64,000 nt of DNA from Amphiura filiformis (Eukaryota > Echinodermata > Ophiuroidea > Amphilepidida > Amphiuridae). The stretch covers positions 31,866,848 through 31,930,847 of the forward strand of contig NC_092641.1 of the NCBI RefSeq assembly GCF_039555335.1, in the 5' to 3' direction. The stretch's first letter is position 1. Every line of letters begins with the position of its first letter. The translations under genes were made by a program, and so were the position numbers. The notes beneath the pieces are model-generated. The model was not told where the DNA came from, did not search any database, and saw only the letters and a list, made by a program, of their open reading frames with translations. Below are positions 42,771-53,683 of the stretch, piece by piece.

Positions 42771-43227
42771 GAAGAAGGAGCATCAGAAAGACACTGAAAA
42801 GATCGCCACCAAAAATTTCACCAGAGCCAGCAGAAAGCTCTCTACCACTGAACAGCACAAGTCCGCAATAACCGACCACGTAGCACAAGAAAATCACGTC
42901 ATCGACTGGGAGGGGCCAAATTACTGGATAGAGACTCCAACGCCTTCTCAAGAAGAGTCAGGAGGCCATCCAAATCAGAAAAAGGGGAAGAACTCACTTA
43001 ACCGCGACGAGGGTGCGTACTTTCTAGATCATGTATATGACCCACTGCTTAAATCAACATCACTTCCGGGTAACGAGGATGCGTCTATAGCAACCAAGTT
43101 TCGCGGGAAAAGCAGTGGACCAGTTCATCTGTGATCAAGCCATCAGCCAAGATGGCGAAAGCTCAGTTCCGTGAGTAATATTTATTGGATTTGGCTAACA
43201 TAATTAACCAGTTTATACCAAGAGATA

Positions 43228-43857
43228 TTTTGACAGCAGATTTTGCTATGCACAAAAAATTCTAAATTCCAACGCAAAAAATGACAATATCTTAGATGCC
43301 CAGCAAACACAAAAATATTAAATATTAAAAGCATGTTAATTGTTATATGACATTCGTGGCACCCTGTATAGAAAAATTTGTTTTACTAGCTTACATTTAC
43401 ACAATGATAATGGTTCGTAGGGTTATCACTTAGGCCAAGAAATTGTTTTATTGGAGTAGCCTGACTGGCCCTAAAAGTAGGCCCGACCCAGACTTTTTTC
43501 CCCTCCCCACAAAAAAAATGAATTAACAAAAAGAAGAAGAAAAAGTTCCAAGGCATTTAATATCAAATGCAATTTACAGCTTTAAAAGTGAAAAAAAAAA
43601 GAAAAAAAAAAGAAAAAGAATCCCTACCTACCAACCTACCTTTTTTATGTTGTGCCAATCAAACAATTTTTTAGGCCTAATATGTGGTGAATGTAAATCA
43701 TTTGTAATGAAACACGTTATTTTTCTATTTTTGAGCATTTAACTTTTTTTTTTTATCTCAGACTATTGATCATGCATGATGGGGCATGGTCACATGTTAA
43801 CCCGGGCATGGTAATTGTTAACTTAATTTCCCGCTTAATTTCCATTTTACCTTTCAG
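43228..43857. other. 5' flank/intron of zinc-finger gene 1
   Basis: CCCAGCAAACACAAAAATATT at about 43299 resembles the terminus of the MITE at 59564. A-rich low complexity lies at 43505-43620. It ends with the acceptor TTTTACCTTTCAG at 43857. Confidence 0.5.
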
Positions 43858-44045
43858 ATACTGTGATCATTCGTCAATCTGCAGCGACATAACTATTATC
43901 ACAACCTGCAAAATCATTACCAAGATTCCTGGTCGGGATTTGTTCAGGATAAAGCTATAGCACCATTTCAGACTTGTCTGCTTCTTCACAGCTGACTGAT
44001 CCACGCTGATTACAACATATCCAGTTCATCCATCACTACGATGCA

Positions 44046-45149
44046 ATGTCGAAAACAAGTAATTTTAATGTAAGACTTTTAAACCCATTCACTTGTATAT
44101 TTTGTGGACTCAATTTCTACTGTTTGAATAGATGGAAACGTCATATTGGGAGACATATGATGAAATATGTAAGAGCTCATAGAAACACACAGAGTAGAGA
44201 GAAACCGTATGGGTGTGAATATTGCCAGAAATGTTTTCCACATGCTGGTAATCTTAAACGACACATCAGAACTCACACCAAAGAGAAACCCTATCAGTGC
44301 GATTATTGTCAAAAATGTTTTGCACTTAACGGTAATCTTAAAAGACACATCAGAACTCACCACAACGAGAAGCCGTATCATTGTGATAAATGTGACAAAT
44401 GTTTTTCGGAATCTGGGAATCTTAGAAGACATGTCAGAACACACATGAAAGAGAAACCCTATCAGTGCGTGCATTGTCAGAAATGCTATACACAAAAGAG
44501 CGATCTCAAAGGACACATTCTAATTCACACCAAAGGTTGCCCTTACCAGTGCAGCTATTGTCAGAAACGCTTTGGCCGAAATTGTGATCTCACAAGACAC
44601 ATCAGAACTCACACTAAAGAGAAACCGTATCAGTGCGAGTATTGTCAAAAATGTTTTGCTGATTCTGGTTATTTGAAAGTACACATCAAAATTCACAAAA
44701 AGAAACCATATCAGTGTGTGATTTGTCACAAACGTTTTGCACAATCTGATGATCTCAATGAACACAACATAACTCACATCACGGAGAAACCAAATCAGTG
44801 TACGTATTGTGAGAAATGCTTTACACGAAATTGTGATCTCACAAGACACATCAGAACTCACACTAAAGAGTATCACTGCCAGTATTGTCCCAAATGTTTT
44901 GCCGATTCGGGTAATCTAAATGTTCACACCAGAACACACACACAAGAGACGCCGTATCAATGCGAGTATTGTCAGAATTACTTTTCAACACGTGGTAACC
45001 TTGAAATACACACCAGAAGTCACACCAAAGAGAAACCATTCAAATGTGATTATTGTCAAAAATGCTTTGCACAAAGTTCACATCTTAAGCGCCACATGAA
45101 AACTCATGAACATCCAGAACTGAGGTCTACTTCTCAGATTGTAGAATGA
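44046..45149 (+). CDS. C2H2 zinc-finger protein, 12 fingers (family member 1)
   Basis: The exon is open from ATG 44046 to TGA 45147-45149, 367 residues. Finger 1 (CIFCGLNFYCLNRWKRHIGRH) is set apart by a 19-residue linker from eleven tandem CX2CX12HX3H fingers joined by H(T/N)KEKPYQ-type linkers. These are typical of DNA-binding nuclear proteins. There is no KRAB, BTB or ZAD domain in the exon. A splice acceptor TTTCAG|ATAC at 43857 is conserved in position and sequence in the two downstream paralogues and gives a leader of 188 nt, so at least one upstream non-coding exon is expected. Compared with members 2 and 3 it lacks one finger, the third. The C-terminus is longer and diverged (HPELRSTSQIVE). 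Target unknown. Confidence 0.9.
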   Translation: MSKTSNFNVRLLNPFTCIFCGLNFYCLNRWKRHIGRHMMKYVRAHRNTQSREKPYGCEYCQKCFPHAGNLKRHIRTHTKEKPYQCDYCQKCFALNGNLKRHIRTHHNEKPYHCDKCDKCFSESGNLRRHVRTHMKEKPYQCVHCQKCYTQKSDLKGHILIHTKGCPYQCSYCQKRFGRNCDLTRHIRTHTKEKPYQCEYCQKCFADSGYLKVHIKIHKKKPYQCVICHKRFAQSDDLNEHNITHITEKPNQCTYCEKCFTRNCDLTRHIRTHTKEYHCQYCPKCFADSGNLNVHTRTHTQETPYQCEYCQNYFSTRGNLEIHTRSHTKEKPFKCDYCQKCFAQSSHLKRHMKTHEHPELRSTSQIVE

Positions 45150-45153
45150 AAAA

Positions 45154-45159
45154 AATAAA
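45154..45159 (+). promoter_or_regulatory. candidate poly(A) signal after zinc-finger gene 1
   Basis: AATAAAC lies 5 nt after the stop, the counterpart of AATAAACGATGGG in members 2 and 3. It is very close to the stop codon. Confidence 0.4.
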
Positions 45160-45455
45160 CCTGCCCCGATTTCCTTGAAATTGGCATGAAATTGTTCCAT
45201 CTACTTGTGGGGATTCAGAAAATGAATAGTTTGCACTATCTACAATGTCAAATTACTGAGATGTGAGATACAAATTTGTTCAAATTTTGACCATTTGGTA
45301 GACATATTACGGAATTGCCCGTTTGTTTCTCTGCACTGTAACAAATTGATACCAAATACAGAAAAAAGTATTAAAACCTGATGGATAATCACGTTTTTTA
45401 AGCTTTTAGATAAAAAGTTTCTTAAATGAAAACACCACTTGAGTTCTGGTGCTCA

Positions 45456-45640
45456 CTAGTACTGCTCTGTGTTTCCGATGAGCGGATTGAGTAAGTGGGC
45501 TAGTGCCTTAGATGTTTCATAACCGAGAGAGTCTGTATTATCTACTAGACATGCTAGAGGTCTTATCGATCGGATTACCCTGCTTGTGAATTTAGTGGTC
45601 ACCCTGCTTGTGAATTTGGTGGTCGTGCAATACAATCTAA
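45456..45640 (-). pseudogene. Penelope-like RT fragment
   Basis: The minus strand gives IRPLACLVDNTDSLGYETSK and LAHLLNPLIGNTEQY, matching the RPIVDYTGSLGYQTSKALAE region of the element at 40738. A 24-nt tandem duplication (TTKFTSRV twice) lies upstream in the reading direction. Confidence 0.75.
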
Positions 45641-46375
45641 ACCAAAAGAGACTACGGAACATGTGAAGGAAACCACTCAAACTTGTTTGCCTGGAAAGTG
45701 GTCCAGATGACCATATCAATCATACATACCTGATGACGTCCTCTGATGAATAGGACAAAATATTGTAGTGAGTAGAAATTCACTTGGTTTTGTCAAACAA
45801 AAATCTAAAATATGTATTCACTGATCAAACCTGATGAATCTATACAAAAAAGAAAGAAAGAAAGCTATTGTTTTACATGTAACCTCTGTCATCTGAGAAC
45901 AGCTAGGCACGTTGTTACAAAATTTATTCATTGACAGACATTCTAAAGCAAATCTGTCAGAAATTTCTGCATGAGAGTCGAACCATTGTATCTTCGCTAT
46001 AAGTTCCCTTCTATCCTCGCACTATAATTTAATCAGTGATTTGATGCTCTCTTCACTGACCGAGCCACTAAATAGGTGAATGATTACCTCATTATCATGA
46101 ATTTGGTTGTTTGGATGTTGGTTGTAATTAAATGTGTCGATATGTTTCACGCTTTAACTACACGTATCCATAATTATCAGTGATGATAGTGGGCTTTTAT
46201 ATTACAGAAGGGTGCTCTCTCATTTCTATATACTTCATAGCGCCAATAGGCAAACATTTACGGTATGTGAGGGTGAGGACCCAGTCTAAAACTTAAGGGC
46301 GTTTATTGTTGGTGTGGGTTACAAGACAACATGACAGAAAGGATTTTCTAGACTGTTCTGAACATTTTGATAATT
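45641..46375. other. unassigned spacer between zinc-finger genes
   Basis: No feature supported. Confidence 0.4.
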
Positions 46376-46638
46376 ATGTGTGATGCGATCAAGCAAAATC
46401 AGTCTGAACTCGGAAATATTGATTTTGAGATGCAGCCAAACAAAGGCAATTTTTCCTTTTATTTCCCATTGTTTTGGAAACTCTTTACTTGCTCATATCT
46501 TTAAAACTTTTTGTTCAATATCAATGGGGTTTTCTGCAAAATCCAGCTTTGTAAATGTGTTTTACTATCCTTTAATTTAAGAAACTAAAGATGTAATATT
46601 TCCGAGTTCCGACTGATTTTGCTTGATCGTATCACATA
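46376..46638. mobile_element. MITE, about 263 bp with 43-bp termini
   Basis: The left end GATGCGATCAAGCAAAATCA...CTCGGAAATAT and the right end ATATTTCCGAGTT...TGATTTTGCTTGATCG are inverted copies. A relative is at 16599. Confidence 0.85.
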
Positions 46639-46877
46639 TGATTTGCGGGGATTGTTCGTCCATTTTAAATATCTAACCTACGAAACGAAACCGTTAAATA
46701 GAACACCTTTGGCTGCATGACCTCGGGCATGACCTCTATACTGATATAGTTTGGCGAATCTGTGGTGTACATATGCAAATCATTTAATTTTGAGCATGTA
46801 ACAATTTTTACTCCCTATTCATTTCACATGGCCGCATGTTATTGTTAACTTAATTTTATTTTTATTTTACATTTCAG
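46639..46877. other. intron 3' part before zinc-finger gene 2
   Basis: The last 50 bp (TTGTTAACTTAATTT...ATTTCAG) parallel the corresponding intron end of member 1. Confidence 0.6.
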
Positions 46878-47069
46878 ATACAATCTCCAGCAACATAACT
46901 TCTTTCACCACCTGTGAAATCATTACCAAGATTCCTGATCAGGATTTGTCCAGTATAGAGCTATTATTTAGCACCAGTTCAGACTTTTCCGCTTCTTCAC
47001 AGCTGACTGGTCCATGCTGATTATAAATCCAGTTCAGCCACCAGTGAATCCATTTCATCCACCACAAGT

Positions 47070-48212
47070 ATGAACGTAAGATTTTTTAAACCACTTACTT
47101 GTACATTTTGTGGAATCTACCTCTGCTCTCTGAATAGATTGAAACGTCACATTGGGAGACATATGATCAAATATGTTAGAGCTCATAGAAACACACAGAC
47201 TAGACAGAAACAGTATCGGTGTGAATATTGCCAGAAATGTTTTACTCTAGCTGGTAATCTTAAACGACACATCAGAACCCATACGAAAGTAAAACATTAT
47301 CAGTGCGAGTATTGTCAAAAATGCTTTTCACAATCTGAAAATCTGAAAGCGCACATCAGAACTCACACCAAAGAGAAACCCTATCAATGCGAATATTGTT
47401 ACAAATGCTTTACACTTAGCGGTAATCTTAAAAGGCACATCAGAACTCACCAAAATGAGAAACAGAAACCGTATCATTGTGATCAATGTGAAAAATGTTA
47501 TTCAGAATCTGCGAATCTTAGAAGACACATCAGAACCCATACTAAAGAGAAACCCTATCAATGCCAGTATTGTCAGAAATGCTATACACAAAATGGCGAT
47601 CTCAAAGGACACATCCTAAGTACTCACACCAAAGGTGGCCCTCAGTGCAGCTATTGTCAGAAATACTTTGCACGAAATATGGATCTCAGGAGACACATCA
47701 GAACTCACACTAAAGAGAAACCGTATCAGTGCGAGTATTGTCAAAAATGTTTTGCTGATTCTGGTTATCTGAAAGTACACATCAACATTCACAAAAAGAA
47801 ACCCTATCGGTGTGTGATTTGTCACAAACGTTTTGCACAATCTGAAGATCTCGATGAACACAACATAACTCACATCACGGAGAAACCAAATCAGTGTACG
47901 TATTGTGAGAAATGCTTTACACGAAATTGTGATCTCACAAGACACATCAGAACTCACACTAAAGAGTATCAGTGCCAGTATTGTCCAAAATGTTTTGCCG
48001 ATTCGGGTAAACTAATTGCTCACACCAGAACTCATATAAAAGAGAAACCCCAATGTGAGTATTGTCAGAAATACTTTACAACACCCAGTAACCTTAAAGT
48101 GCACATCAGAATTCACACCCAAGAAAAACCATTTAAATGTGATTATTGTCAAAAATACTTCACACAAAGTGGACATCTTCAGCGGCACATGAAAACTCAT
48201 AAATCCTTTTAG
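47070..48212 (+). CDS. C2H2 zinc-finger protein, 13 fingers (family member 2)
   Basis: It runs from ATG 47070 (MNVRFFKPLTCTFCG) to TAG 48210-48212, 380 residues. It starts nearer the first finger than members 1 and 3, which have a 7-8 residue extension (MSKTSNFN.../MLKTSNLN...). It has 13 C2H2 fingers. Finger 6 has one extra residue between the histidines (HILSTH), and the finger 4-5 linker is lengthened (HQNEKQKPYH). Fingers 8-10 are almost the same as fingers 7-9 of member 1, suggesting recent exchange. The acceptor ATTTCAG|ATAC at 46877 gives a 192-nt leader. Probably a nuclear DNA-binding regulator with unknown target. Confidence 0.9.
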   Translation: MNVRFFKPLTCTFCGIYLCSLNRLKRHIGRHMIKYVRAHRNTQTRQKQYRCEYCQKCFTLAGNLKRHIRTHTKVKHYQCEYCQKCFSQSENLKAHIRTHTKEKPYQCEYCYKCFTLSGNLKRHIRTHQNEKQKPYHCDQCEKCYSESANLRRHIRTHTKEKPYQCQYCQKCYTQNGDLKGHILSTHTKGGPQCSYCQKYFARNMDLRRHIRTHTKEKPYQCEYCQKCFADSGYLKVHINIHKKKPYRCVICHKRFAQSEDLDEHNITHITEKPNQCTYCEKCFTRNCDLTRHIRTHTKEYQCQYCPKCFADSGKLIAHTRTHIKEKPQCEYCQKYFTTPSNLKVHIRIHTQEKPFKCDYCQKYFTQSGHLQRHMKTHKSF

Positions 48213-48343
48213 TATGAGTCAGAAACACTTTGTAGAAAATCAACCTATATTTCTAACCTAAAATGTATATACTTTTGAGTCATGGCCCTGAACAGGTCGT
48301 GTACACTTTTCGTTGGATTCGACCATATACATGTAGCAACGAA

Positions 48344-48349
48344 AATAAA
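48344..48349 (+). promoter_or_regulatory. candidate poly(A) signal of zinc-finger gene 2
   Basis: AATAAA in AAAATAAACGATGGG, about 130 nt after the stop. The block is conserved after member 3. Confidence 0.6.
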
Positions 48350-49660
48350 CGATGGGATATTACTTATATGTTTTTCTTTACATTCATATGTTTGTGATCA
48401 ATGAATTACTTATAATCTTTGACAGGAGATCAGTATTTGTTTTTATATAACTCATACAGTTTCTTGTCATTTGATTGATTTGATTGCCCAATTACTATTG
48501 ATTATTTCTGCTATTTGTAGCGGCTAAGTGCGAGTGCAATAGTCATTCTTCCATTTGCACTGACGCAGAGCTACCATAGCAACGCTGACAGACGTCCGGG
48601 CGTATAGCGTGAGGTTTCCACCTCGATTATAGGTGCGGGCGTTGCTTCTAAAATAAATACACATTTTATAGAAATCTTTTAATTTATTTTGTTTTCCTGG
48701 TGATTTATAAAAAAAATTAAGTGGAAGCAACTTATTTATGAGTTATATAAAACAAATATTGATCGTTCAATGGAAAGAATATTTCCATTCGGTGACGGGT
48801 GACGGTGGTACATTTTTCCGAATGGAGTCGTCAATAAAATAATAATAACAACCCCTTGGCCTATTGAGCTGGTTGATACATCATTTTACAGTTGAAAGAT
48901 GAGTTGAGTTTATGACTGAGAAGTTTTATTGATATATGAATTCAAATAACAGAATAAGTTAACAGCAATTTGATTCTAAAAACTCGGGAGGGGGGGTGGG
49001 GTGACGGCGGCTCGGATGGTGCGGGTATTAATGTATTTTAGCATATGAAAATGTTAGATTTCCGATTTTGGCTCAAATTTTTTCGGTCAACGTAACAAAA
49101 GAATTCTTAGGTCAAAAATTTTTAATTAATTTTTAAAAACTAGATACAAATGTTTGGAAACTTTTGGGCCTCATAACAAAACATCCTAGATGGTGGAATC
49201 CTATCCTTATTTGAATTGCTTTATCAAAACGAACAATTATTGACACCTATAGCTCGTTTGCCAAATCGGAGCACTTTGATGTATTTGACCCCCATAGAGC
49301 AAAAAATGCCACCGAGCCGCCGTCACCCTCCGAGACGCCGTCACCCTCCGAGACTTGACCTTTTCGGTTATAACTCAAGAACGGTACGGCCTTGATAGGC
49401 CAAACTACATTTTCTGAATCCTTGTGACTAGCGGAATACATTGGAATGGTTTTTAACATAATTCGAGCAACTTTGAAATTTAACCCTGTGTATTAAAGGT
49501 TCGATGACCTTTTCCGGCCAAAAGCTACTAACATGCATTTTTGGGTAGCCCATGATGTCAACTATCTCTGGTTGCAGTGCAGCATTGCCCCACCAACTGG
49601 TACCAAACACCCATCCGAGTGGTCAGGCTCATACGCTATTATTTTCATTTTACCTTTCAG
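48350..49660. other. spacer and intron before zinc-finger gene 3
   Basis: G-rich GGGAGGGGGGGTGGGGTGAC near 48990 and a tandem CCGTCACCCTCCGAGAC at 49318-49355 are the only notable parts. It ends TTTTACCTTTCAG at 49660. Confidence 0.5.
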
Positions 49661-49849
49661 ATACATTCGTCAATCTGCAGCAACATAAAATACTATCACC
49701 ACCTGCTAAATATTACCAAGATTCCTGGTCCGGATTTGTCCATGATAGAGCTATACCAATTCAGACTTGTCTGCTTCTTCACAGGTGACTGGTCCACGCT
49801 GATTACATTACAGCGTTTGTAAATCCAGTTCATCCACCATAACAATACA

Positions 49850-51007
49850 ATGTTGAAAACAAGTAACCTTAATGTAAGATTTTTTAAACCACTTTCTTGT
49901 ACATATTGTGGAATCTACTTCTGCTCTTTGAATAGATTGAAGCGTCACATTGAGAGACATACGATCAAATATGTTAGAGCTCATAAAAACACACAGACTA
50001 GAGAGAATCTGTATCGGTGTGAATATTGCCAGAAATGTTTTACACAAGCTGGTAATCTTAAACGACACATCAGAACTCACACCAAAGAGAAACCCTATCA
50101 GTGCGAATATTGTCAAAAATGCTTTGCACAATCGGATAGTCTTAAAGTACACATCAGAACTCACACCAAAGAGAAACCCTATCAGTGTGAATATTGTTAT
50201 AAATGCTTTGCACTTTGCAGTAATCTAAAAAGACACATCAGAACTCACTTCAACGAGAAACCGTATCATTGTGATAAATGTGAAAAACGTTTTTCGGAAT
50301 CTGGGAATCTTAGAAGACACGTCAGAACGCATTCTAAAGATAAACCATATCAATGCGAGTATTGTCAGAAATGCTATGCAGTAAAGAGCGATCTCAAAGG
50401 ACACATCCGAACCCACACCAAAGGTAGCCGTTATCAGTGCAGCTATTGTCATAAATGCTTTGCAGGAAATTGTGATCTTAGGAGACACATCAGAACTCAC
50501 ACTAAAGAAAAACCGTATCAGTGCGAGTATTGTCTTAAATGTTTTTCAGATTGTAGTAACCTGAAAGTTCACATCAAAACTCACAAAAAGAAACCATATC
50601 AGTGTGTGCATTGTCTGAAACGTTTTGCACAGTCTGATAATCTGACAGAACACATGAGAACGCACACCATAGAGAAACCCTATCAGTGTATGTTTTGTCA
50701 GAAATGTTTTGCACAACCCCGTTATCTTAAAGACCACACCAAAACTCACACTAAAGAGTATCAGTGTCAGTATTGTCCAAAATGTTTCACAGATACAGGT
50801 AAACTAATTATGCACACCAGAACTCACACGCAAAAGACGCCATATCAGTGTGAGTATTGTCAGAAATACTTTTCAACACCTACTAATCATAAAAGACACG
50901 TCAGGATTCACACCAAAGAGAAACCATTTAAATGTGATTATTGTCAAAAATGCTTTACACAAACTTCAAATCTTAACCGCCACATTAAAACTCACAAATC
51001 CTTTTAG
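49850..51007 (+). CDS. C2H2 zinc-finger protein, 13 fingers (family member 3)
   Basis: It runs from ATG 49850 to TAG 51005-51007, 385 residues. Finger 1 (CTYCGIYFCSLNRLKRHIERH) is followed by 12 tandem fingers with HTKEKPYQ-type linkers, all retaining CX2CX12HX3H. The helix position -1 of finger 2 is Q here but H in member 1 and L in member 2, and several other helix positions differ, so DNA preferences may have diverged. The acceptor CTTTCAG|ATAC at 49660 gives a 189-nt leader homologous to those of members 1 and 2. It shares the C-terminal HKSF with member 2. Confidence 0.9.
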   Translation: MLKTSNLNVRFFKPLSCTYCGIYFCSLNRLKRHIERHTIKYVRAHKNTQTRENLYRCEYCQKCFTQAGNLKRHIRTHTKEKPYQCEYCQKCFAQSDSLKVHIRTHTKEKPYQCEYCYKCFALCSNLKRHIRTHFNEKPYHCDKCEKRFSESGNLRRHVRTHSKDKPYQCEYCQKCYAVKSDLKGHIRTHTKGSRYQCSYCHKCFAGNCDLRRHIRTHTKEKPYQCEYCLKCFSDCSNLKVHIKTHKKKPYQCVHCLKRFAQSDNLTEHMRTHTIEKPYQCMFCQKCFAQPRYLKDHTKTHTKEYQCQYCPKCFTDTGKLIMHTRTHTQKTPYQCEYCQKYFSTPTNHKRHVRIHTKEKPFKCDYCQKCFTQTSNLNRHIKTHKSF

Positions 51008-51073
51008 TGTGAGTCAGAAGCACTTTGTGTAGAAAACCTATATTTCGAACTTAAAATGTATATAGTAAAAGCA

Positions 51074-51079
51074 AATAAA
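51074..51079 (+). promoter_or_regulatory. candidate poly(A) signal of zinc-finger gene 3
   Basis: AATAAA in CAAATAAACGATGGG, 67 nt after the stop. The block is conserved with member 2. Confidence 0.6.
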
Positions 51080-51332
51080 CGATGGGAAACTGACAGTATT
51101 TACATATCTTTCTTTACATTCATATGTTCTTGAACAATAAATTACTTGGTAATCTTATTGACGGGAGTTCAGTATTTGTTTCTCTATACAAACGGCAGGT
51201 GTAAAAAACTGATCACTGATTACTGATTTTTCATTGTTCTGGGGTGGCCAAATATTCTCGAGCTGTGCTCTCTTTTGACCATCCTTCCATTATATATTTA
51301 TATTTATATTTTGTATGACTTGATGGAAAAAT
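51080..51332. other. unassigned spacer
   Basis: No feature supported. Confidence 0.4.
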
Positions 51333-52531
51333 AAATTATACTAAAATGTGACCGTACAGCACGAATGAGCCGTAAATTCCCTAAATTGTATTCTGAGTTA
51401 TGTGCATGAAGGTCGTATTCATCGGTAACTCTAGCTGGCGCGACATCTATCTCATTTTGATAGAGAAACACCAATCAATAATCCTATTGTTGAAGAGGAT
51501 AATAAGCTTCCACTTTAGATGGCTATTGAATTTTTAATAGCTCTGGTCTTTGTTTGCTTTGGCTAAATCCTTTTCAAGTGGTGGGTTACCAGGTATTGTA
51601 TTTTGTATAACCAACAATTGAATATATGAATACAAAAGCCACCTAAGTCCATACTTTGGCCAAATTGAGTTAAGCATGGGAAATTGTTGCTATACATAGA
51701 CCTGTCATATGCATGAAAGAACAACTCAAATTCATTCTCTGTGTCTATTGGGCATGTGAAAAATAGCATGTATGAAAGAATCACCCAATTCCTTGATTTG
51801 AGTCTTGTAACACATTGATTGAAATCCAGTATGTATAAAAGTCCACTTGTAACACATTCATTGCTAGAGAATGACTTTTGAACAAAAAATGGGTTTAATA
51901 AAGGAAAGTGTGTGGTTTATATTACATGGCAGAATGCTTATCAACATTATACATACCTGTGTGCTTTATTTTGTATTATCTTACTAGTGGTAATCTCATT
52001 CTAACATTGTTGTCTTTGTATATGATTCAAAAAACCACCTAAGTCCAAAATTTAAAATGACCCCCACGAAGTCCCTGAAATGCTAATCGTCATACCTAAT
52101 ACAGGTTAATCCACTCATTTGCACGTAAAACTTACCATATTGACCAGGTAAATCTAACTGAAGGAATTAAAATGATACACGGGTTTTTCTCTCAAAATAA
52201 CTTCGCATGGACTTAGGTGGCTTTTGTATTCATGTATTCAATTAACAATGAGAGAACTTTCTTGAACCTCGTTGACTTGGGGATGATTTGAAATGACCGC
52301 CAATTATGACTGTTTGATATTTATTGCCAGCAATGTAGAAACGAAAAAAGCTACCATTTTGTTGAAGGAGGAAAGTTCAACAAACCATAACCCCGCTTCT
52401 GGATATCGTTAGAAGTCAAATAATATACCATTTTAAAGCTTATGATGTATATTTTCTAAACACGAAATAAAACAAAATTGACCGGGGAGGAATTTACGGC
52501 TCATTCGCCGTGTACGGTCACAAATTATACT
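51333..52531. mobile_element. TIR element of about 1.18 kb with 10-bp target duplication
   Basis: The termini TGTGACCGTACAGCACGAAT and inverse of TGTGACCGTACACGGCGAAT (similarity over about 34 bp, through GAGCCGTAAATTCC) are flanked by AAATTATACT at 51333-51342 and 52522-52531. A 9-10 bp duplication suits a Mutator-like origin. No transposase frame. A second copy starts at 63738. Confidence 0.8.
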
Positions 52532-53518
52532 GATTGTTTAGTCAATGACCACTGATTGTTCAGTGATTTCTGAATAGTTAGTAGCTGATTACTGATTGGT
52601 AAGGAGCCGATTACTGTATGGAATCCCAACTTGCTGAATGGCATGTTTAAAGTATTTTGAAACTTTGGAGTTAATCAAAATTAAAGAAACATTAAATGAA
52701 TTGTTGATTGGCTTGTTTAAAACATTATATAAAAGTTACTGATTGATAGATTAAATTTAGTTTGAAGTTAATCTGAATTAAAGTAACATTAAATGAGTTA
52801 GTGATCAACCGATAAAAGAGGTATCAGCAGTTCAAAATCTTCTGATATTTTGCACTCAGTGGTAATAATACGGCCCAATGAATTTTACTTGGGCCATAAA
52901 AGCAAAGTGAAGTAATCATACCCTTGCCCATGTTAGAGTTGCGAATTCCCCTTTCCCGGGGGGGTGGCACCCAACTTTTGAAGTGACATTTTCAGAAATT
53001 GTAGGCACCTTTGCAGAGTTTGTATGCAATATTGCATTCTGATAAACATTTTTTAAACCATAATATCGTTTAATATCAGTAAACTAGTTACAGCTAGGTA
53101 AAAAAATTACTATTCAATTGTAACACTGTATAAGACATGCCATTTTAAAACATTTTTATAAACGTGATATCGTTAACCTGACGTGAGCCAGGTATGTACT
53201 TTCATTAAGCTGTAGCTAAGTTAAAATAATGTTAAGTCAATTAAATGGATAATGAAGAAGGAGGCGGCCTATATATTATACCATTCGGTATCGTATTGGT
53301 GGATTTAGTGCTGCAATGAAGATGTAGTATTAAGTGTCCCACTTTAATACCTCAATGTAAGCTTTTGTCCTGAATATCTACTGAAAAATGTCATAAAAAG
53401 TGGATGCTAGGATCACGAAATACTCCTTTAAATGTTTAAAGTCAAAGTTTCAAAACTAGTTGTGGTGTACCCCTTCGACCCTTTTTTATTATATGTAAAA
53501 TGATAATACTGTATACAG
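52532..53518. other. unassigned sequence
   Basis: Repeated ACTGATTGTTCAGTGATT-like text at 52530-52620 and TTAAAGTAACATTAAATGA-type direct repeats at 52680-52795. No gene. Confidence 0.4.
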
Positions 53519-53683
53519 TAAGGGGTGGTGCAATGATTATGTTTACCCCGGGGTGGTGAATTATAGGGGGGGGCAAAGATTTTTTGCCACGGCCAAGGGG
53601 GGGGGGGGGAGCAAGCAATTGTTGGCAGACCATTTTGAGAATTCACCACCCCGGGGGTACGCATAATTATTGCACATCCCCTA
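53519..53683. mobile_element. G-strand-biased MITE, short copy with TA duplication
   Basis: AGGGGTGGTGCAATGATTAT...GGGGTGGTGAATT on the left and its inverse on the right, flanked by TA. It is 161 bp and contains homopolymer G runs. Confidence 0.85.

Larger units (their letters stand above)
40738..43227 (-). mobile_element. Penelope-like retroelement with inverted terminal arm and 13-bp target duplication
   Basis: ATACCAAGAGATA occurs at 40738-40750 and 43215-43227. Inverted arms, about 40785-41233 and 42771-43216, are near-identical copies of the element's 3' coding end and tail. The right arm carries at least one small deletion in coding text near 42915. A 34-bp extension separates the left duplication from the left arm. 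Between the arms the minus strand carries the body of a Penelope-like protein. This arrangement, with a 5'-truncated body and an inverted partial copy, is known for Penelope-like elements. It is not an LTR retrotransposon. Confidence 0.9.

Noticed and set aside
40738..43227. LTR retrotransposon because of long terminal arms
   Set aside because: The arms are inverted, not direct, and the protein has Penelope-type RT and GIY-YIG motifs. There is no integrase, protease or RNase H.
44079..44876. Long minus-strand frames opposite zinc-finger gene 1 (and similar opposite genes 2 and 3)
   Set aside because: Antisense shadows of tandem C2H2 fingers. The sense frames carry complete CX2CX12HX3H patterns.
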